From contig NZ_AP026677.1 of the NCBI RefSeq assembly GCF_025997915.1, positions 1,395,349-1,459,348 of the forward strand: DNA of 64,000 nt. Direction: 5' to 3'. This document shows, one piece after another, positions 29,274-37,877 of the stretch. The first letter of the stretch is position 1; each line of letters begins with the position of its first letter. The notes beneath the pieces were generated by a model, which saw only the letters and a program-made list of their open reading frames with translations, ran no database searches and had not been told where the DNA came from. Made by a program: the position numbers and the translations under genes. Source of the stretch: Aquiluna sp. KACHI24 (GTDB lineage Bacteria > Actinomycetota > Actinomycetes > Actinomycetales > Microbacteriaceae).

Positions 29274-30035
29274 ATGAGCCAATCCGTCGACGCATTCCTC
29301 AGGTTTCAAGCCACGCTGCTCTCTAGAGTCGAGCATCGCGACGATGTGTTGGGCTTGGTCTTCTTGGGTAGTTCGGCAGCAACGGAGCGGGCTGACGAAC
29401 ACTCCGACCACGACTTCTTCCTGATTGTCAAAAAAGGCGTTGGCGAGAGCTATCGCAAGAACCTCGATTGGCTCCCAAACCACACCGATATTCTCTTGGC
29501 CCCGCGCGAGACAGCCCATGGACTCAAGATCGTTTATAAAGACCTCAGACTTTTAGAGTTTGCAGTTTTCGAAGATGATGAGCTTGAGCTCGCCTCAGCG
29601 AACGACTACGCGGTGGCCTTGGATAGATCAAACATTGCTGAGCGCATGGCCGCGATTGCCAAGCGATCGTTGCCAAGAGCCATTGACCCGCTTGCCGAAT
29701 TTGAACTCTTATTGGCCCTGATTCAGATTGGGCTAGGTCGCTATCGCAGGGGCGAGGTGATTGCCGCTGAGCAACACCTCAAGAGCTATGCGGTTGAGAA
29801 GCTCATCAAGTTGATTCGGCACTACAAACCCGTCGCTCAATCCCGTGCCGATTCACTAAATGCCTTCAGGCGTTTCGAAAAGGATTACCCGAACCTGGCC
29901 TCAGACATCTCCGCTCTCCAGCTGCTTCCGGGCGATGAATGCGCGAGCGGATTATTGGACCTAGCAGCAGGTTTGCCAATTTCACCCGATGAGATAAATA
30001 AGCTCACCGCAATCAGAAAGGGACTTGGTATCTGA
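29274..30035 (+). CDS. Nucleotidyltransferase-fold protein
   Basis: A 253-residue protein. Near residues 32-48 it has GSSAAT...HSDHDFFLIV, the GS-x(n)-DxD signature of pol-beta-like nucleotidyltransferases such as aminoglycoside adenylyltransferases, with a helical C-terminal half. The third catalytic acidic residue is not obvious. Substrate unknown. The stop codon overlaps the start of the downstream membrane esterase (TGATG), so the two are probably co-translated. Confidence 0.6.
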   Translation: MSQSVDAFLRFQATLLSRVEHRDDVLGLVFLGSSAATERADEHSDHDFFLIVKKGVGESYRKNLDWLPNHTDILLAPRETAHGLKIVYKDLRLLEFAVFEDDELELASANDYAVALDRSNIAERMAAIAKRSLPRAIDPLAEFELLLALIQIGLGRYRRGEVIAAEQHLKSYAVEKLIKLIRHYKPVAQSRADSLNAFRRFEKDYPNLASDISALQLLPGDECASGLLDLAAGLPISPDEINKLTAIRKGLGI

Positions 30036-31153
30036 TGTTGAAAGCTTCAATTGCCAGAGAGCGCTTCTATTTTGTTTTGGCCGCTGCTGGTCTAATCACC
30101 GCTTGGTGGCTAAATGCCCTCGCGGTCTTTGAAAATGCCGACTATCTGAAGGCTTGGTTTGGCTCCACCGTCGACCTGGTTCTATCGGTTGATCTAAGCA
30201 TTGTGGCAATCACGGTTGCCGCCTGGATGATCTACGAATCCAGAAAACTCGGCATGAAGCGGGTCTGGCTCTACTTTCTAATTTCCTCAATCACGGCCCT
30301 TGCCTTCACCCTTCCGCTTTTCATGGCGTTTAGAGAGCGCAAACTTCGCGAGCAAAGACTCGCCTCAGGCAAGCTCGAGCGCTTTGAGTTTGATGACCAC
30401 CTAGTTGATATCTGGTCTCCGAAAACGCTCAACTCCAAGACTCCGGTGTTGATAATGCACGATGGCCGAAACATTTTTGATGAGAAAGACTCCTTCACCG
30501 GCAAGACCTGGGAGGTGTTGACCGCGATCCGGGAAGAGGTTCGCGGAGAGCAGCCATTGGTAATCGCAGTCTGGGGACTGAGCGATGAGACCCGGTTGCG
30601 GGAACTTGCTCCGCAGGAGATCTTGGATGATCACCCAGAGTTCTGGGACGCACTCCCCGAGGACTTTAGGAAACTTCGCGGTCCAGGCTTTGCGGACTCC
30701 TACGTATCGCTGCTGTCTGATGCCATCTTGCCTTTTGCTCTTGAACGTTATTGCATTCAGCACAGCGCGGACCGCACAGCCGTGATGGGCGCTTCAATGG
30801 GTGGCCTGATCTCGTTCTACACCCTCGCCAAGCGACCAGGCATCTTCGGGACCGCAATTGGTTTTTCAACGCACTGGCCCTTTGGCGGTGAGGTCATGGT
30901 CGATGAACTGACCGCGATGCTGCCTCCAGCAGGTTCACACCGAATCTGGACTGACCGAGGTGATCTTGAGCTCGATGCGATGTATCGGCCTTATCACGAG
31001 CGGGCGATCGAGCGACTCACCGCTAAGGGCTACGCCTCAGACAAGGAGTTTGTGGCAGCGCACTACCCATACACCGGTCACCACGAGAGTTACTGGGCTA
31101 GAAGGGTGGCAGATGCTCTGAATTGGTGGCTTCAAGCTCCGGGTCGTAGCTAG
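30035..31153 (+). CDS. Membrane-anchored esterase (alpha/beta-hydrolase, esterase-D/PF00756-like)
   Basis: A 372-residue protein. The first 95 residues carry about three membrane helices, followed by an alpha/beta-hydrolase domain. The nucleophile motif GASMGG is near residue 253, an Asp-containing loop WTDRGDLELD near 307, and a terminal His in YTGHHESYW near 350, completing a Ser-Asp-His triad. The order resembles Fes/esterase D or mycolyl-type esterases. It is coupled to the nucleotidyltransferase-like gene. The last 56 bases overlap a convergent helicase gene. Confidence 0.72.
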   Translation: MLKASIARERFYFVLAAAGLITAWWLNALAVFENADYLKAWFGSTVDLVLSVDLSIVAITVAAWMIYESRKLGMKRVWLYFLISSITALAFTLPLFMAFRERKLREQRLASGKLERFEFDDHLVDIWSPKTLNSKTPVLIMHDGRNIFDEKDSFTGKTWEVLTAIREEVRGEQPLVIAVWGLSDETRLRELAPQEILDDHPEFWDALPEDFRKLRGPGFADSYVSLLSDAILPFALERYCIQHSADRTAVMGASMGGLISFYTLAKRPGIFGTAIGFSTHWPFGGEVMVDELTAMLPPAGSHRIWTDRGDLELDAMYRPYHERAIERLTAKGYASDKEFVAAHYPYTGHHESYWARRVADALNWWLQAPGRS

Positions 31154-32465
31154 CACCGGACATAAACCTGACCACATCTCTGTCAACCATCACATCTCGC
31201 ATGGTGATTGCTCGGGTTAGGTAGAGGCCATCAAGCGATCTGACCCTGGAGAGTGCCACATAGGTTTGACCCGGAGAGAATGCTCCTCGACCCATATCGA
31301 TTTGAACCTCGTCATAGGTTTGACCCTGTGACTTGTGAACAGTCACAGCCCAAGCCAGTCGCAGCGGGATCTGCTTAAATTCGGCCAAAGTGATCGGAAC
31401 AAGAACCTCTTTGACCTTGCCGGTGGCCTCGTCGAAGTCTTCTTCGACCTCATAGCGAACCTTTTCCCAGGTTGCCGGTCCGACCTCAAACTCCTCACCA
31501 TCAACTTCGACTACCACGAGTCCTGATTTTTTGAGGTCAACTACGTGTCCGATGGTGCCGTTTACCCATCGCTTACCACCGGTGCCATCGTCATTCTTGA
31601 TGAACATCACCTGAGCCCCAACCTTTAGGTAGAGCTCGGTCTCGGCGGGCAAGACCCTACCGAAGGCATTTGAAGCACCCTCGGAATATGTGGCCCTGAA
31701 AAGCTTTGGTTCGGATGGAATCAAACTCATGCGCTGGGCATTGACCGAGTTCACGGTCTCGTTGATGGTGGCTAACTTGATTACATCGGGATGCGGGGGG
31801 AACCTATTCCCCGCGCGGTTTATGTGATCGAGCATCTCCTGGGTCACCGAACCATCGCGGATGGCATTCAAGATTTCTTTGAACTGCGAGTCCGACTGTC
31901 TAAAGATTTCACTGAGCTCAAAACGCTCTAAGCCCGCATCCCTAAAAACGTGAGCGTCAAAGAACCAGCCAGAGCGATAGTTCTCCTCCATATACGCGCG
32001 CTCCTGAGGATCACGCGGCGGCACCGGGGCCAGCTGATAAGGATCACCAAACATGACAACTTGAGCACCACCAAAAGGCAGGTTGCGCCTGCCCCTGGCA
32101 ATTCTCAAGGCTCGATCAATCGCATCCATGAGATCAGCCGAAACCATCGAGACTTCGTCAATCACCAACATGTCCAACGCCTTGAGAACATCGCGAGTCC
32201 GGCGCGACAGGTGCTTGGCGATATCAACTTCACCCAAAAGTCCAAGTGGGAAGGTGAAGAGCGAATGAATCGTTACGCCGCCAACGTTCAAGGCCGCGAC
32301 ACCGGTTGGTGCACAAACCGCAAAGGATTTCTCGGTATTGGCTACCAGGTGGGAGAGCAGGGTGGACTTTCCAGTGCCAGCGCGGCCAGTCACGAATACG
32401 TGGGCATCGGTTTGTTCGATGTAGTCAAAGAGATTGCGCTGTTCTTCACTCAGTTCGATGATCAT
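31098..32465 (-). CDS. Pif1/RecD-like superfamily 1 DNA helicase
   Basis: A 455-residue ATPase. Walker A GRAGTGKST is at residues 27-35, Walker B VIDEVSM near 100, and the C-terminal motif VHKSQGQTYDEV...YVALSRVRSLDGLYL near 385-430 is typical of Pif1/RecD/TrwC-type helicases. Such enzymes unwind DNA 5'-3' and help with stalled forks or recombination. Its start overlaps the stop of the CopD-CtaG gene (ATGA), so it is at the end of an operon that is otherwise about respiratory copper enzymes. Confidence 0.85.
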   Translation of the reverse strand: MIIELSEEQRNLFDYIEQTDAHVFVTGRAGTGKSTLLSHLVANTEKSFAVCAPTGVAALNVGGVTIHSLFTFPLGLLGEVDIAKHLSRRTRDVLKALDMLVIDEVSMVSADLMDAIDRALRIARGRRNLPFGGAQVVMFGDPYQLAPVPPRDPQERAYMEENYRSGWFFDAHVFRDAGLERFELSEIFRQSDSQFKEILNAIRDGSVTQEMLDHINRAGNRFPPHPDVIKLATINETVNSVNAQRMSLIPSEPKLFRATYSEGASNAFGRVLPAETELYLKVGAQVMFIKNDDGTGGKRWVNGTIGHVVDLKKSGLVVVEVDGEEFEVGPATWEKVRYEVEEDFDEATGKVKEVLVPITLAEFKQIPLRLAWAVTVHKSQGQTYDEVQIDMGRGAFSPGQTYVALSRVRSLDGLYLTRAITMRDVMVDRDVVRFMSGASYDPELEATNSEHLPPF

Positions 32466-34414
32466 GAGCGCTCACTCAGTTTCTTTAGCATCTCGTTGTA
32501 GTCGGATAGGTCTTGGTTGCCGGTGCGATCAGAAGCCCGGTCTAGGCGCTTGCGCTCTCGATCATCTGAACGCGACCACTGAAACACCACATACAGCGTG
32601 ATCAAGATAGTGGGGATCTCACCCACACCCCAGGCAAACGCTCCGCCAATTGCCTGATCGGAAAGTGGATCCTCGCCCCAGGTGCGTCCCATAGAACCAA
32701 ACCAGTCGGCTAATAGCAGGCTCTTCTCATTCATCAACCCAAGCCCAAAGAAGGCGTGGAAGGCCATGGTGCCGATCAACAGCATTAGCTTGAGCGGATA
32801 ACCGTGCTTGTGCGGTTGCGGGTCCACGCCGATCAAAGACTGAACAAACAGGTAACCGGTAATCAAAAAGTGCACGATCATCCACTGGTGACCTAGGTGC
32901 TGCTCAGTAGCCCACCTAAATGCCGGGGTGTAGTAGAACAACACCAGTGAGATAGCAAAGTTGAACCCTGCAAACAGCGGATGCGATAAGAACCATGCAT
33001 ATGGGGTGTGAACTGCCCACAGCACCCACTCACGAAGACCTCTCGAGCCATCTTTTCTGGCTGCCGCGACCCTGGAGAGAAGCGTTACAGGGGCACCCGG
33101 CACTAGAAGCACCGGCACAAACATCGATAGCAGCATGTGGCCAACCATGTGAACCGAGAACAGATACTCCTGGTAGGCGTTCGGGGCACCGTTGGTGACA
33201 TAGAAAAGAAGCAGCATGCCGCCAAGCCAAGATGCAGTTCTACCCACTGACCACTTGTCACCACGGGCACGGAGCTTATAGACGCCAATTAGGTAAAGAG
33301 CGATACCAAAGCCGACAACGGTCGTCCAAAGTGGGTCGATGTCCCAAACTCGAATCCAGCTAAGTGGGGTCAGCTCCTCGGGGAGGGGATCTCCAGTGAG
33401 CAATTGAGCTGGAGTCGGTGGCACAAACTCAGCATCAGAAACCGGGGTGGGGGTCTTGGCCAAGGCTGTTCCCAAGCCGAACGCGAGCCCCATCACGAAA
33501 AGCTCGAAGGCAACCAGCCGCCAGAACCCGCTAGCTCGCTCAGCAAACTTTCCCGCAAGGATGATTCGGTGGCGAGCGCCGAAGGCGCCGAGCGCAATCA
33601 GCAAAACTGCCTTTCCGATCAGCATGAGCCCATATTCACTCAGCAAATCAGCTGGCTGGTAGAGCCTTATGTATCCCGATGTCAAACCCGATATCGCGAC
33701 CAGAATGAAGCTAATGAGTGCCAACGTGGAGTAGCGACGGGTCAGCTCACCAGAGCGCTCTTGGTCTGAAAAGAAAACGGCATAGAGAGCAAACAACCCG
33801 CCCAACCACACCGATACCCCAACAAGGTGCATCAGCATCGAATTCACCGCAACCGCGTGACCGACATCGCTTGAGGCGTGCCCTGATTCCGCAAGCGGGT
33901 ATAGCCCTGCAATTGCTAGCGCTGCGTTTATTGCGACCCAGAGCGGTGAGCTAAGGGCAATCGTGGTGAGGCTCAGCACCATTGCAAAGACCAGGTTCCA
34001 GGCCAACAGGACGCCGAGTTCGATCTGAGTGGCAAATAGCCAGAGCCCCTCGGAGAACTCAGGCCCGAATGACAGCTGTGTGCCAGAGGCCGAAAGATAA
34101 GTCAGCACAAAGTAGGCGAAGCCCGAAAGTAGCCAAAGCGATGCGCCCCAGGCGGCAACCGGTCGAATTTGATTTCGTTCTGCTTCGTTAGCCGAATAGG
34201 CCGAAAAGACCAGTGAACCGACCGTAACGGCCATGCTCAGATTCATAATCAGCTTGGCAAGCGGACTACCCCAACGAACCACCGGCCCGGGGTCTGAGAA
34301 GGGGAGTGGTTCGACGGCTCCGCCATACAACAGCGCTCCAAAGATGCTCAGAATCGCGCCAAGGGCGACTAGGGCGATCGTTAGCAGTGAGCGTCTAACC
34401 AGGTCTTTCGTCAA
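32462..34414 (-). CDS. Fused CopD copper-transport and CtaG cytochrome oxidase assembly protein
   Basis: A 650-residue membrane protein with about 14-16 helices. The N-terminal 320 residues match the CopD type (HLVGVSVWLGGLFAL near 190-205, GKAVLLIALGAFGARHR near 265). The C-terminal part matches CtaG/caa3 assembly proteins (FSVHMVGHMLLSM near 430, GHQWMIVHF near 510). In actinobacteria this fusion supplies copper to cytochrome oxidase. It begins at TTG 34414, directly after the stop of the upstream methyltransferase-like gene, so the start is coupled. Confidence 0.85.
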   Translation of the reverse strand: MTKDLVRRSLLTIALVALGAILSIFGALLYGGAVEPLPFSDPGPVVRWGSPLAKLIMNLSMAVTVGSLVFSAYSANEAERNQIRPVAAWGASLWLLSGFAYFVLTYLSASGTQLSFGPEFSEGLWLFATQIELGVLLAWNLVFAMVLSLTTIALSSPLWVAINAALAIAGLYPLAESGHASSDVGHAVAVNSMLMHLVGVSVWLGGLFALYAVFFSDQERSGELTRRYSTLALISFILVAISGLTSGYIRLYQPADLLSEYGLMLIGKAVLLIALGAFGARHRIILAGKFAERASGFWRLVAFELFVMGLAFGLGTALAKTPTPVSDAEFVPPTPAQLLTGDPLPEELTPLSWIRVWDIDPLWTTVVGFGIALYLIGVYKLRARGDKWSVGRTASWLGGMLLLFYVTNGAPNAYQEYLFSVHMVGHMLLSMFVPVLLVPGAPVTLLSRVAAARKDGSRGLREWVLWAVHTPYAWFLSHPLFAGFNFAISLVLFYYTPAFRWATEQHLGHQWMIVHFLITGYLFVQSLIGVDPQPHKHGYPLKLMLLIGTMAFHAFFGLGLMNEKSLLLADWFGSMGRTWGEDPLSDQAIGGAFAWGVGEIPTILITLYVVFQWSRSDDRERKRLDRASDRTGNQDLSDYNEMLKKLSERS

Positions 34415-34876
34415 TTACCTAAACCTCGGGAAAAACCTTGGAGTTTTGGCGGCATAGGCGGCATAGCCTGGGTACTTCTGCTTCAGCAGGTACTCCTCAA
34501 AATTGGCCTTGATGTAAAGCTGGATGTACAAGAAGATCCAGATGATGATCTGCGGCCAGTAGCCCGCATCCAGGACTACACCCAGACCGAGCAACAGCAG
34601 CCCGAAATAAATCGGGTGACGAACCTTTGAATACAGCCCGGTGACAACCAATTCGGCATCGTCCTTGGGGACTGGGTTTGCAGTGAGTGACTTTCCCAGT
34701 CGGAAGAAACTGGCGAGCAGCACCGCAATTCCGGCGCCCATCACTGCAAGGCCGAGGATGCCCAAGAAAGGAGTGAATTGACCGTATGGATTTTCCATGC
34801 GTGGGGCGGTGAACAAAAGGGCTAGCAGAAGAAACTGACCAGCCACATAGATGTATCCGCGAGCGCGATTATTCAC
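34415..34876 (-). CDS. Isoprenylcysteine/phospholipid methyltransferase-like membrane protein
   Basis: A 153-residue membrane protein with about four to five helices, starting at GTG 34876. The C-terminal segment VTGLYSKVRHPIYFGLLLLG (near residues 80-99) and the YLLKQKYPGYAAYAAKTPRF tail match the ICMT/PEMT-like methyltransferase family (S-adenosylmethionine-binding region RHP...EE). The substrate in bacteria is unknown. It is the first gene of an operon with the CopD-CtaG fusion and the helicase. Confidence 0.8.
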   Translation of the reverse strand: MNNRARGYIYVAGQFLLLALLFTAPRMENPYGQFTPFLGILGLAVMGAGIAVLLASFFRLGKSLTANPVPKDDAELVVTGLYSKVRHPIYFGLLLLGLGVVLDAGYWPQIIIWIFLYIQLYIKANFEEYLLKQKYPGYAAYAAKTPRFFPRFR

Positions 34877-34904
34877 TCCTCAACCCTACCTTTTGGATAA
34901 GACA

Positions 34905-34932
34905 AAGGCGGTGGCCCGAAGACCACCGCCTT
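34905..34932 (-). terminator. Rho-independent terminator of hup
   Basis: A 10-base perfect stem (AAGGCGGTGG / CCACCGCCTT) with an 8-base loop, starting about 15 bases after the HU gene stop. On the minus strand the hairpin is followed by TTTGTCTTAT, a moderately T-rich tail. It is well placed to end the HU transcript. Confidence 0.75.
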
Positions 34933-34947
34933 GTTGTTTAGCTTTAG

Positions 34948-35220
34948 TTACTTAACAGCAGCCTTTAGCTTGCTACCTGCAGATACCTTTACGGTTGCTG
35001 CTGCAGCGATCTGGATGGTTGCACCAGTCTGTGGGTTGCGGCCGGTGCGTGCTGCACGGTGGCCCTTCTCAACGCTTAGGTAACCAGGAATGGTGACCTT
35101 GTCACCCTTCTTGATGGATGCGCCGATGGTGTCAAACATTGCGTCGATAACACGGCCAACAGCGGCCTGTGACTCGCCGGTGTGCTTTGCGACTGCTGCT
35201 ACGAGCTCGCTCTTGTTCAT
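34948..35220 (-). CDS. hup: DNA-binding protein HU
   Basis: A 90-residue HU/IHF-family protein that bends and compacts DNA. It begins MNKSELVAAVAKHTG and has the conserved GRNPQTGA arm region at residues 60-67. Unlike mycobacterial HU it has no long Lys/Ala tail. It is monocistronic, with a strong terminator. A weak TTGACT...TAGGTT promoter candidate lies about 45-70 bases upstream on the minus strand. Confidence 0.95.
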   Translation of the reverse strand: MNKSELVAAVAKHTGESQAAVGRVIDAMFDTIGASIKKGDKVTIPGYLSVEKGHRAARTGRNPQTGATIQIAAAATVKVSAGSKLKAAVK

Positions 35221-35460
35221 TTTAGTCCTCCTGGACGTCTAGGGACAGGAATGTCTCCATCAACCTATAGCGCTAGGGAACAAGTCAACGTTCATAACTC
35301 GGCGTGTTGCGGGTGAGTTTTCCTTGAATTTACGCGGTTTTTTGGACTTTCTAGGGCTAACCGAATCAAATTTGCCCAAAGCAGGCAATAACCCGCTTGC
35401 CCAATAATGACGCGGATTAGAGTTGTGGGGCACTTTCATGAGGCAAGCCGAGGGTTAAAA

Positions 35461-36618
35461 ATGCTCACCAACCAAGCAGCAAAAGAGATTGTGCTGGGCT
35501 CGCTTGGCATCCATCGCCCAATCGAATCAATCGATCGGGCCCTCGACACCTTGCACCTATTTCAGATTGACTCGGTTAACGTTTTTGCCAGAGCCCACCT
35601 GATGCCTGCCTTCTCCAGGGTTGGCGCATATCCACTGCAGGATTTTGAAGAAAAGGCCTTTGGTGCGGGCAATGCACCTAGCTACCGAGAGTATTGGGCT
35701 CACTGCGCAGCGTTGATCAAGCCCGAGGACTGGGAACTATTCGAGTTTCGAAGAAATGAATATCGCAGCCGCGATCGGGTGAAGGAAGTGCTCTCCCCGA
35801 AGCACAAACTGGCAGGTTGGGTCCGAGCCGAACTCAAGAACAACGGCCCGATGACAATCGCCCAATTTGAGCACGATGCCAATAAGCGAACCGGCAATTG
35901 GTGGGGCTGGTCCGAGGTGAAGACGATCTTGGAGCGACTTCACTTTGCGGGTGAGGTTGTGAGTGCGGGAAGAACGAACTTCTCAAGGCTCTATGCACTG
36001 CCTGAGCAGGTGGAATTGCCTCGCCTGGGCATTACAGAATCCGAGCAAAAGTTGGAATTGATGCGTCGCTCGGCAAAGGCACTGGGCATCGCCACTGAGG
36101 GCGAGCTGGCGGATTACTTCCGCTTTTATAAGACCGAAGCTCGCCCCTACATCAGGCAGTTACTACAAAGTGGTGAGCTTGTTGAGGTGCGGGTCGAGGG
36201 TTGGTCTGAAGCCGGGTATGCACTTCCAGAAACCCTTGAAAACCCCAGCGGGCTTGATTACTCAAGACCACTTCGTTTGTTCAATCCGTTTGACCCGCTC
36301 ACTTGGCACCGCGACCGAACCAGAAGAATCTTTGATTTTGACTACATGATTGAGATCTACACCCCAGAACCGAAGCGCAAGTATGGCTACTACACACTGC
36401 CGATTCTTTACCGCGATCAACTGGTTGGCCGAGTAGATCTAAAACACGAACGCAAATCTGGTTCGCTGCTTGTTCAGTCACTTTGGCAAGAGCAGTGGGT
36501 CACCAAGACCCTAGAAAAAGAAATGGCCCCCCATCTGCATGCCGAGCTTGAGCTTGCGATGCAATGGATTGGGGCAGAAAAACTAATCCCGCCATCGAGA
36601 GGCAATTGGACTCTCTAG
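35461..36618 (+). CDS. YcaQ-like winged-helix DNA glycosylase family protein
   Basis: A protein of about 385 residues from ATG 35461 (MLTNQAAKEIVLGSLG); an earlier in-frame ATG at 35407 would add 18 poorly conserved residues. It belongs to the winged-helix DNA-binding family that includes YcaQ and AlkZ, glycosylases that unhook interstrand crosslinks. The family pattern is seen in the LQIDSVNV-type start (LFQIDSVNVFARAHL near residue 32), a Gln-x-Asp QIDSV motif and the terminal LRLFNPFDPLTWHRDRTRRIF near 280. It is monocistronic and convergent with rpsN. Confidence 0.82.
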   Translation: MLTNQAAKEIVLGSLGIHRPIESIDRALDTLHLFQIDSVNVFARAHLMPAFSRVGAYPLQDFEEKAFGAGNAPSYREYWAHCAALIKPEDWELFEFRRNEYRSRDRVKEVLSPKHKLAGWVRAELKNNGPMTIAQFEHDANKRTGNWWGWSEVKTILERLHFAGEVVSAGRTNFSRLYALPEQVELPRLGITESEQKLELMRRSAKALGIATEGELADYFRFYKTEARPYIRQLLQSGELVEVRVEGWSEAGYALPETLENPSGLDYSRPLRLFNPFDPLTWHRDRTRRIFDFDYMIEIYTPEPKRKYGYYTLPILYRDQLVGRVDLKHERKSGSLLVQSLWQEQWVTKTLEKEMAPHLHAELELAMQWIGAEKLIPPSRGNWTL

Positions 36619-36625
36619 GCGGGAT
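36586..36625 (-). terminator. Stem-loop ending the S14-L33-L28 operon, inside the 3' end of the YcaQ-like gene
   Basis: Outer stem ATCCCGCC / GGCGGGAT with an inner GAGAG / CTCTC stem; it contains the stop codon of the plus-strand gene. On the minus strand it is followed by TAGTTTTTC, a good U-tract, so it looks like the terminator for rpsN-rpmG-rpmB. It lies about 16 bases after the rpsN stop. Confidence 0.65.
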
Positions 36626-36640
36626 CAGATTTAGAACTGA

Positions 36641-36946
36641 TTACCAGCTGGACTTGGTCACACCTGGAAGCTCACCTGCGTGAGCCATCTTGCGGAAGCG
36701 AACACGGCTGACACCAAACTTGGAGAGCACACCACGAGGGCGGCCATCGATTAGGTCACGGCTGCGAACACGAACTGGGCTCGCGTTACGAGGAAGCTTC
36801 TGAAGACCTAGACGTGCCTCTTCGCGCTGCTCAGCGGTGGAGCTTGGGTCAACTAGCGCCTTCTTCAGGGCTAGGCGCTTCTCTGCGTAGCGCTCAACAA
36901 CAACCTTGCGCTGCTCGTTACGAGCAATCTTGCTCTTCTTTGCCAT
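36641..36946 (-). CDS. rpsN: 30S ribosomal protein S14 (zinc-independent form)
   Basis: A 101-residue S14 (uS14) of the long form without the CxxC zinc ribbon. It begins [14 protein letters not shown] and includes RCRSRDLI-type positions as [14 protein letters not shown], followed by RRVRF and ending LPGVTKSSW. It binds 16S rRNA in the 30S head. It is the last gene of the rpmB-rpmG-rpsN operon, two bases after rpmG. Confidence 0.96.
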   Translation of the reverse strand: MAKKSKIARNEQRKVVVERYAEKRLALKKALVDPSSTAEQREEARLGLQKLPRNASPVRVRSRDLIDGRPRGVLSKFGVSRVRFRKMAHAGELPGVTKSSW

Positions 36947-36948
36947 TC

Positions 36949-37116
36949 TTAGCGCTCCTCGCGGAATTCAACGTGCTTGCGCACTACTGGGTCGTACTTC
37001 TTCAAGACCATGCGGTCTGGGTCGTTGCGACGGTTCTTCTTGGTCACGTAGGTGAAGCCAGTACCGGCGGTTGACTTGAGCTTGATGATTGGACGGATGT
37101 CCTTGTCCTTGGCCAT
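36949..37116 (-). CDS. rpmG: 50S ribosomal protein L33
   Basis: A 55-residue bL33, starting [16 protein letters not shown] with [15 protein letters not shown] near residues 24-38 and ending VEFREER. There is no cysteine pair, so it is the zinc-independent (C-) form. It lies between rpmB (10-base gap) and rpsN, all minus strand. It is short, but the whole frame from ATG to TAA is intact and the protein matches the family length. Confidence 0.96.
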   Translation of the reverse strand: MAKDKDIRPIIKLKSTAGTGFTYVTKKNRRNDPDRMVLKKYDPVVRKHVEFREER

Positions 37117-37126
37117 CTATAACTCC

Positions 37127-37363
37127 TTAGATCTTCTCGCCGCGAGCAACTAGCTCGGCAACTACGGACTCGATGCCGCGAGCGTCAATCACCTTGATGC
37201 CGCGAGCTGACAGGTTAAGGGTTACCTTGCGACCCATGGATGGGACGAAGTAAGTCTTCTTCTGGATGTTTGGGTCAAAGCGACGCTTGGTCTTGTTCTG
37301 CGCGTGCGACACATTGTGACCGAACTGCGGACCCGTCTGGGTGACCTGGCAGTAGGCAGCCAT
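37127..37363 (-). CDS. rpmB: 50S ribosomal protein L28
   Basis: A 78-residue bL28, starting at ATG 37363 ([15 protein letters not shown]) after an AGGAGG ribosome-binding site. A longer frame to 37426 has a non-conserved N-terminus. The CxxC pairs of zinc-type L28 are reduced to one Cys in the N-terminal motif, so it is the C- form. The core [18 protein letters not shown] is conserved. It is the first gene of rpmB-rpmG-rpsN. A TTGCTT-18-TAAACT promoter lies about 80 bases upstream. Confidence 0.96.
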   Translation of the reverse strand: MAAYCQVTQTGPQFGHNVSHAQNKTKRRFDPNIQKKTYFVPSMGRKVTLNLSARGIKVIDARGIESVVAELVARGEKI

Positions 37364-37437
37364 TTTTCCTCCTTGGGGCGCGATGACCCGAAGCATAAGT
37401 TTGGGATTGTTGGGGATGAACCCCACTCAACCCCGCA

Positions 37438-37467
37438 AGTTTAGGAGAAAGCCAAGGGCAAAAGCAA
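37438..37467 (-). promoter_or_regulatory. Promoter of rpmB-rpmG-rpsN
   Basis: On the minus strand TTGCTT (37467-37462) is followed by 18 bases and TAAACT (37443-37438), a plausible housekeeping promoter. The leader to rpmB is about 75 bases. I see no Zur-like dyad here, in contrast to the znuA upstream region. Confidence 0.5.
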
Positions 37468-37484
37468 GTCCCGTTTTGAAAAAA

Positions 37485-37877
37485 TCAACTGGACACGCCA
37501 CACTCGGCACAGGTTCCAAACAACTCGATGCTGTGTGAGACCGAGGTAAAGCCGTGGCTCTGGGCCAGCGCCTCAGTTGCGGCCTCAAACCCAGATAGTT
37601 CAAATTCCACGGTTTTGCCGCAATTTTGGCAAATTAGGTGGTGGTGATGGTCGGTGCCACAGATCCGATAGCGGGTCTCGCCATCGGATCCAGTGAGAGC
37701 GTCAGCCTCGTTGCTTTCCACCAACTCCGTAAGCGCTCGGTAAACGGTGGTGAGGCCTAGCTTGTTGCCACCCTGAACCAGGCCCGAGTGCAGCTGTTGA
37801 GCCGAAACAAAGCCCGGGGATTGGCTGAGCGCCTCGCGAACTGCGACTTTTTGCCATGTATTGCGCTTCTGGGTCAT
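37485..37877 (-). CDS. zur: Zinc uptake regulator Zur (Fur family)
   Basis: A 130-residue Fur-family repressor. It has a winged helix (residues 1-75, with recognition helix LTTVYRALTEL), the metal-sensing HHHH cluster near residues 77-80 with C84QNC87, and a C-terminal CAEC pair. Location at the end of znuA-znuC-znuB and the overlapping ATGA with znuB make Zur much more likely than Fur. A Zur-like dyad sits upstream of znuA. It follows znuB and is upstream of the rpmB operon. Confidence 0.9.
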   Translation of the reverse strand: MTQKRNTWQKVAVREALSQSPGFVSAQQLHSGLVQGGNKLGLTTVYRALTELVESNEADALTGSDGETRYRICGTDHHHHLICQNCGKTVEFELSGFEAATEALAQSHGFTSVSHSIELFGTCAECGVSS

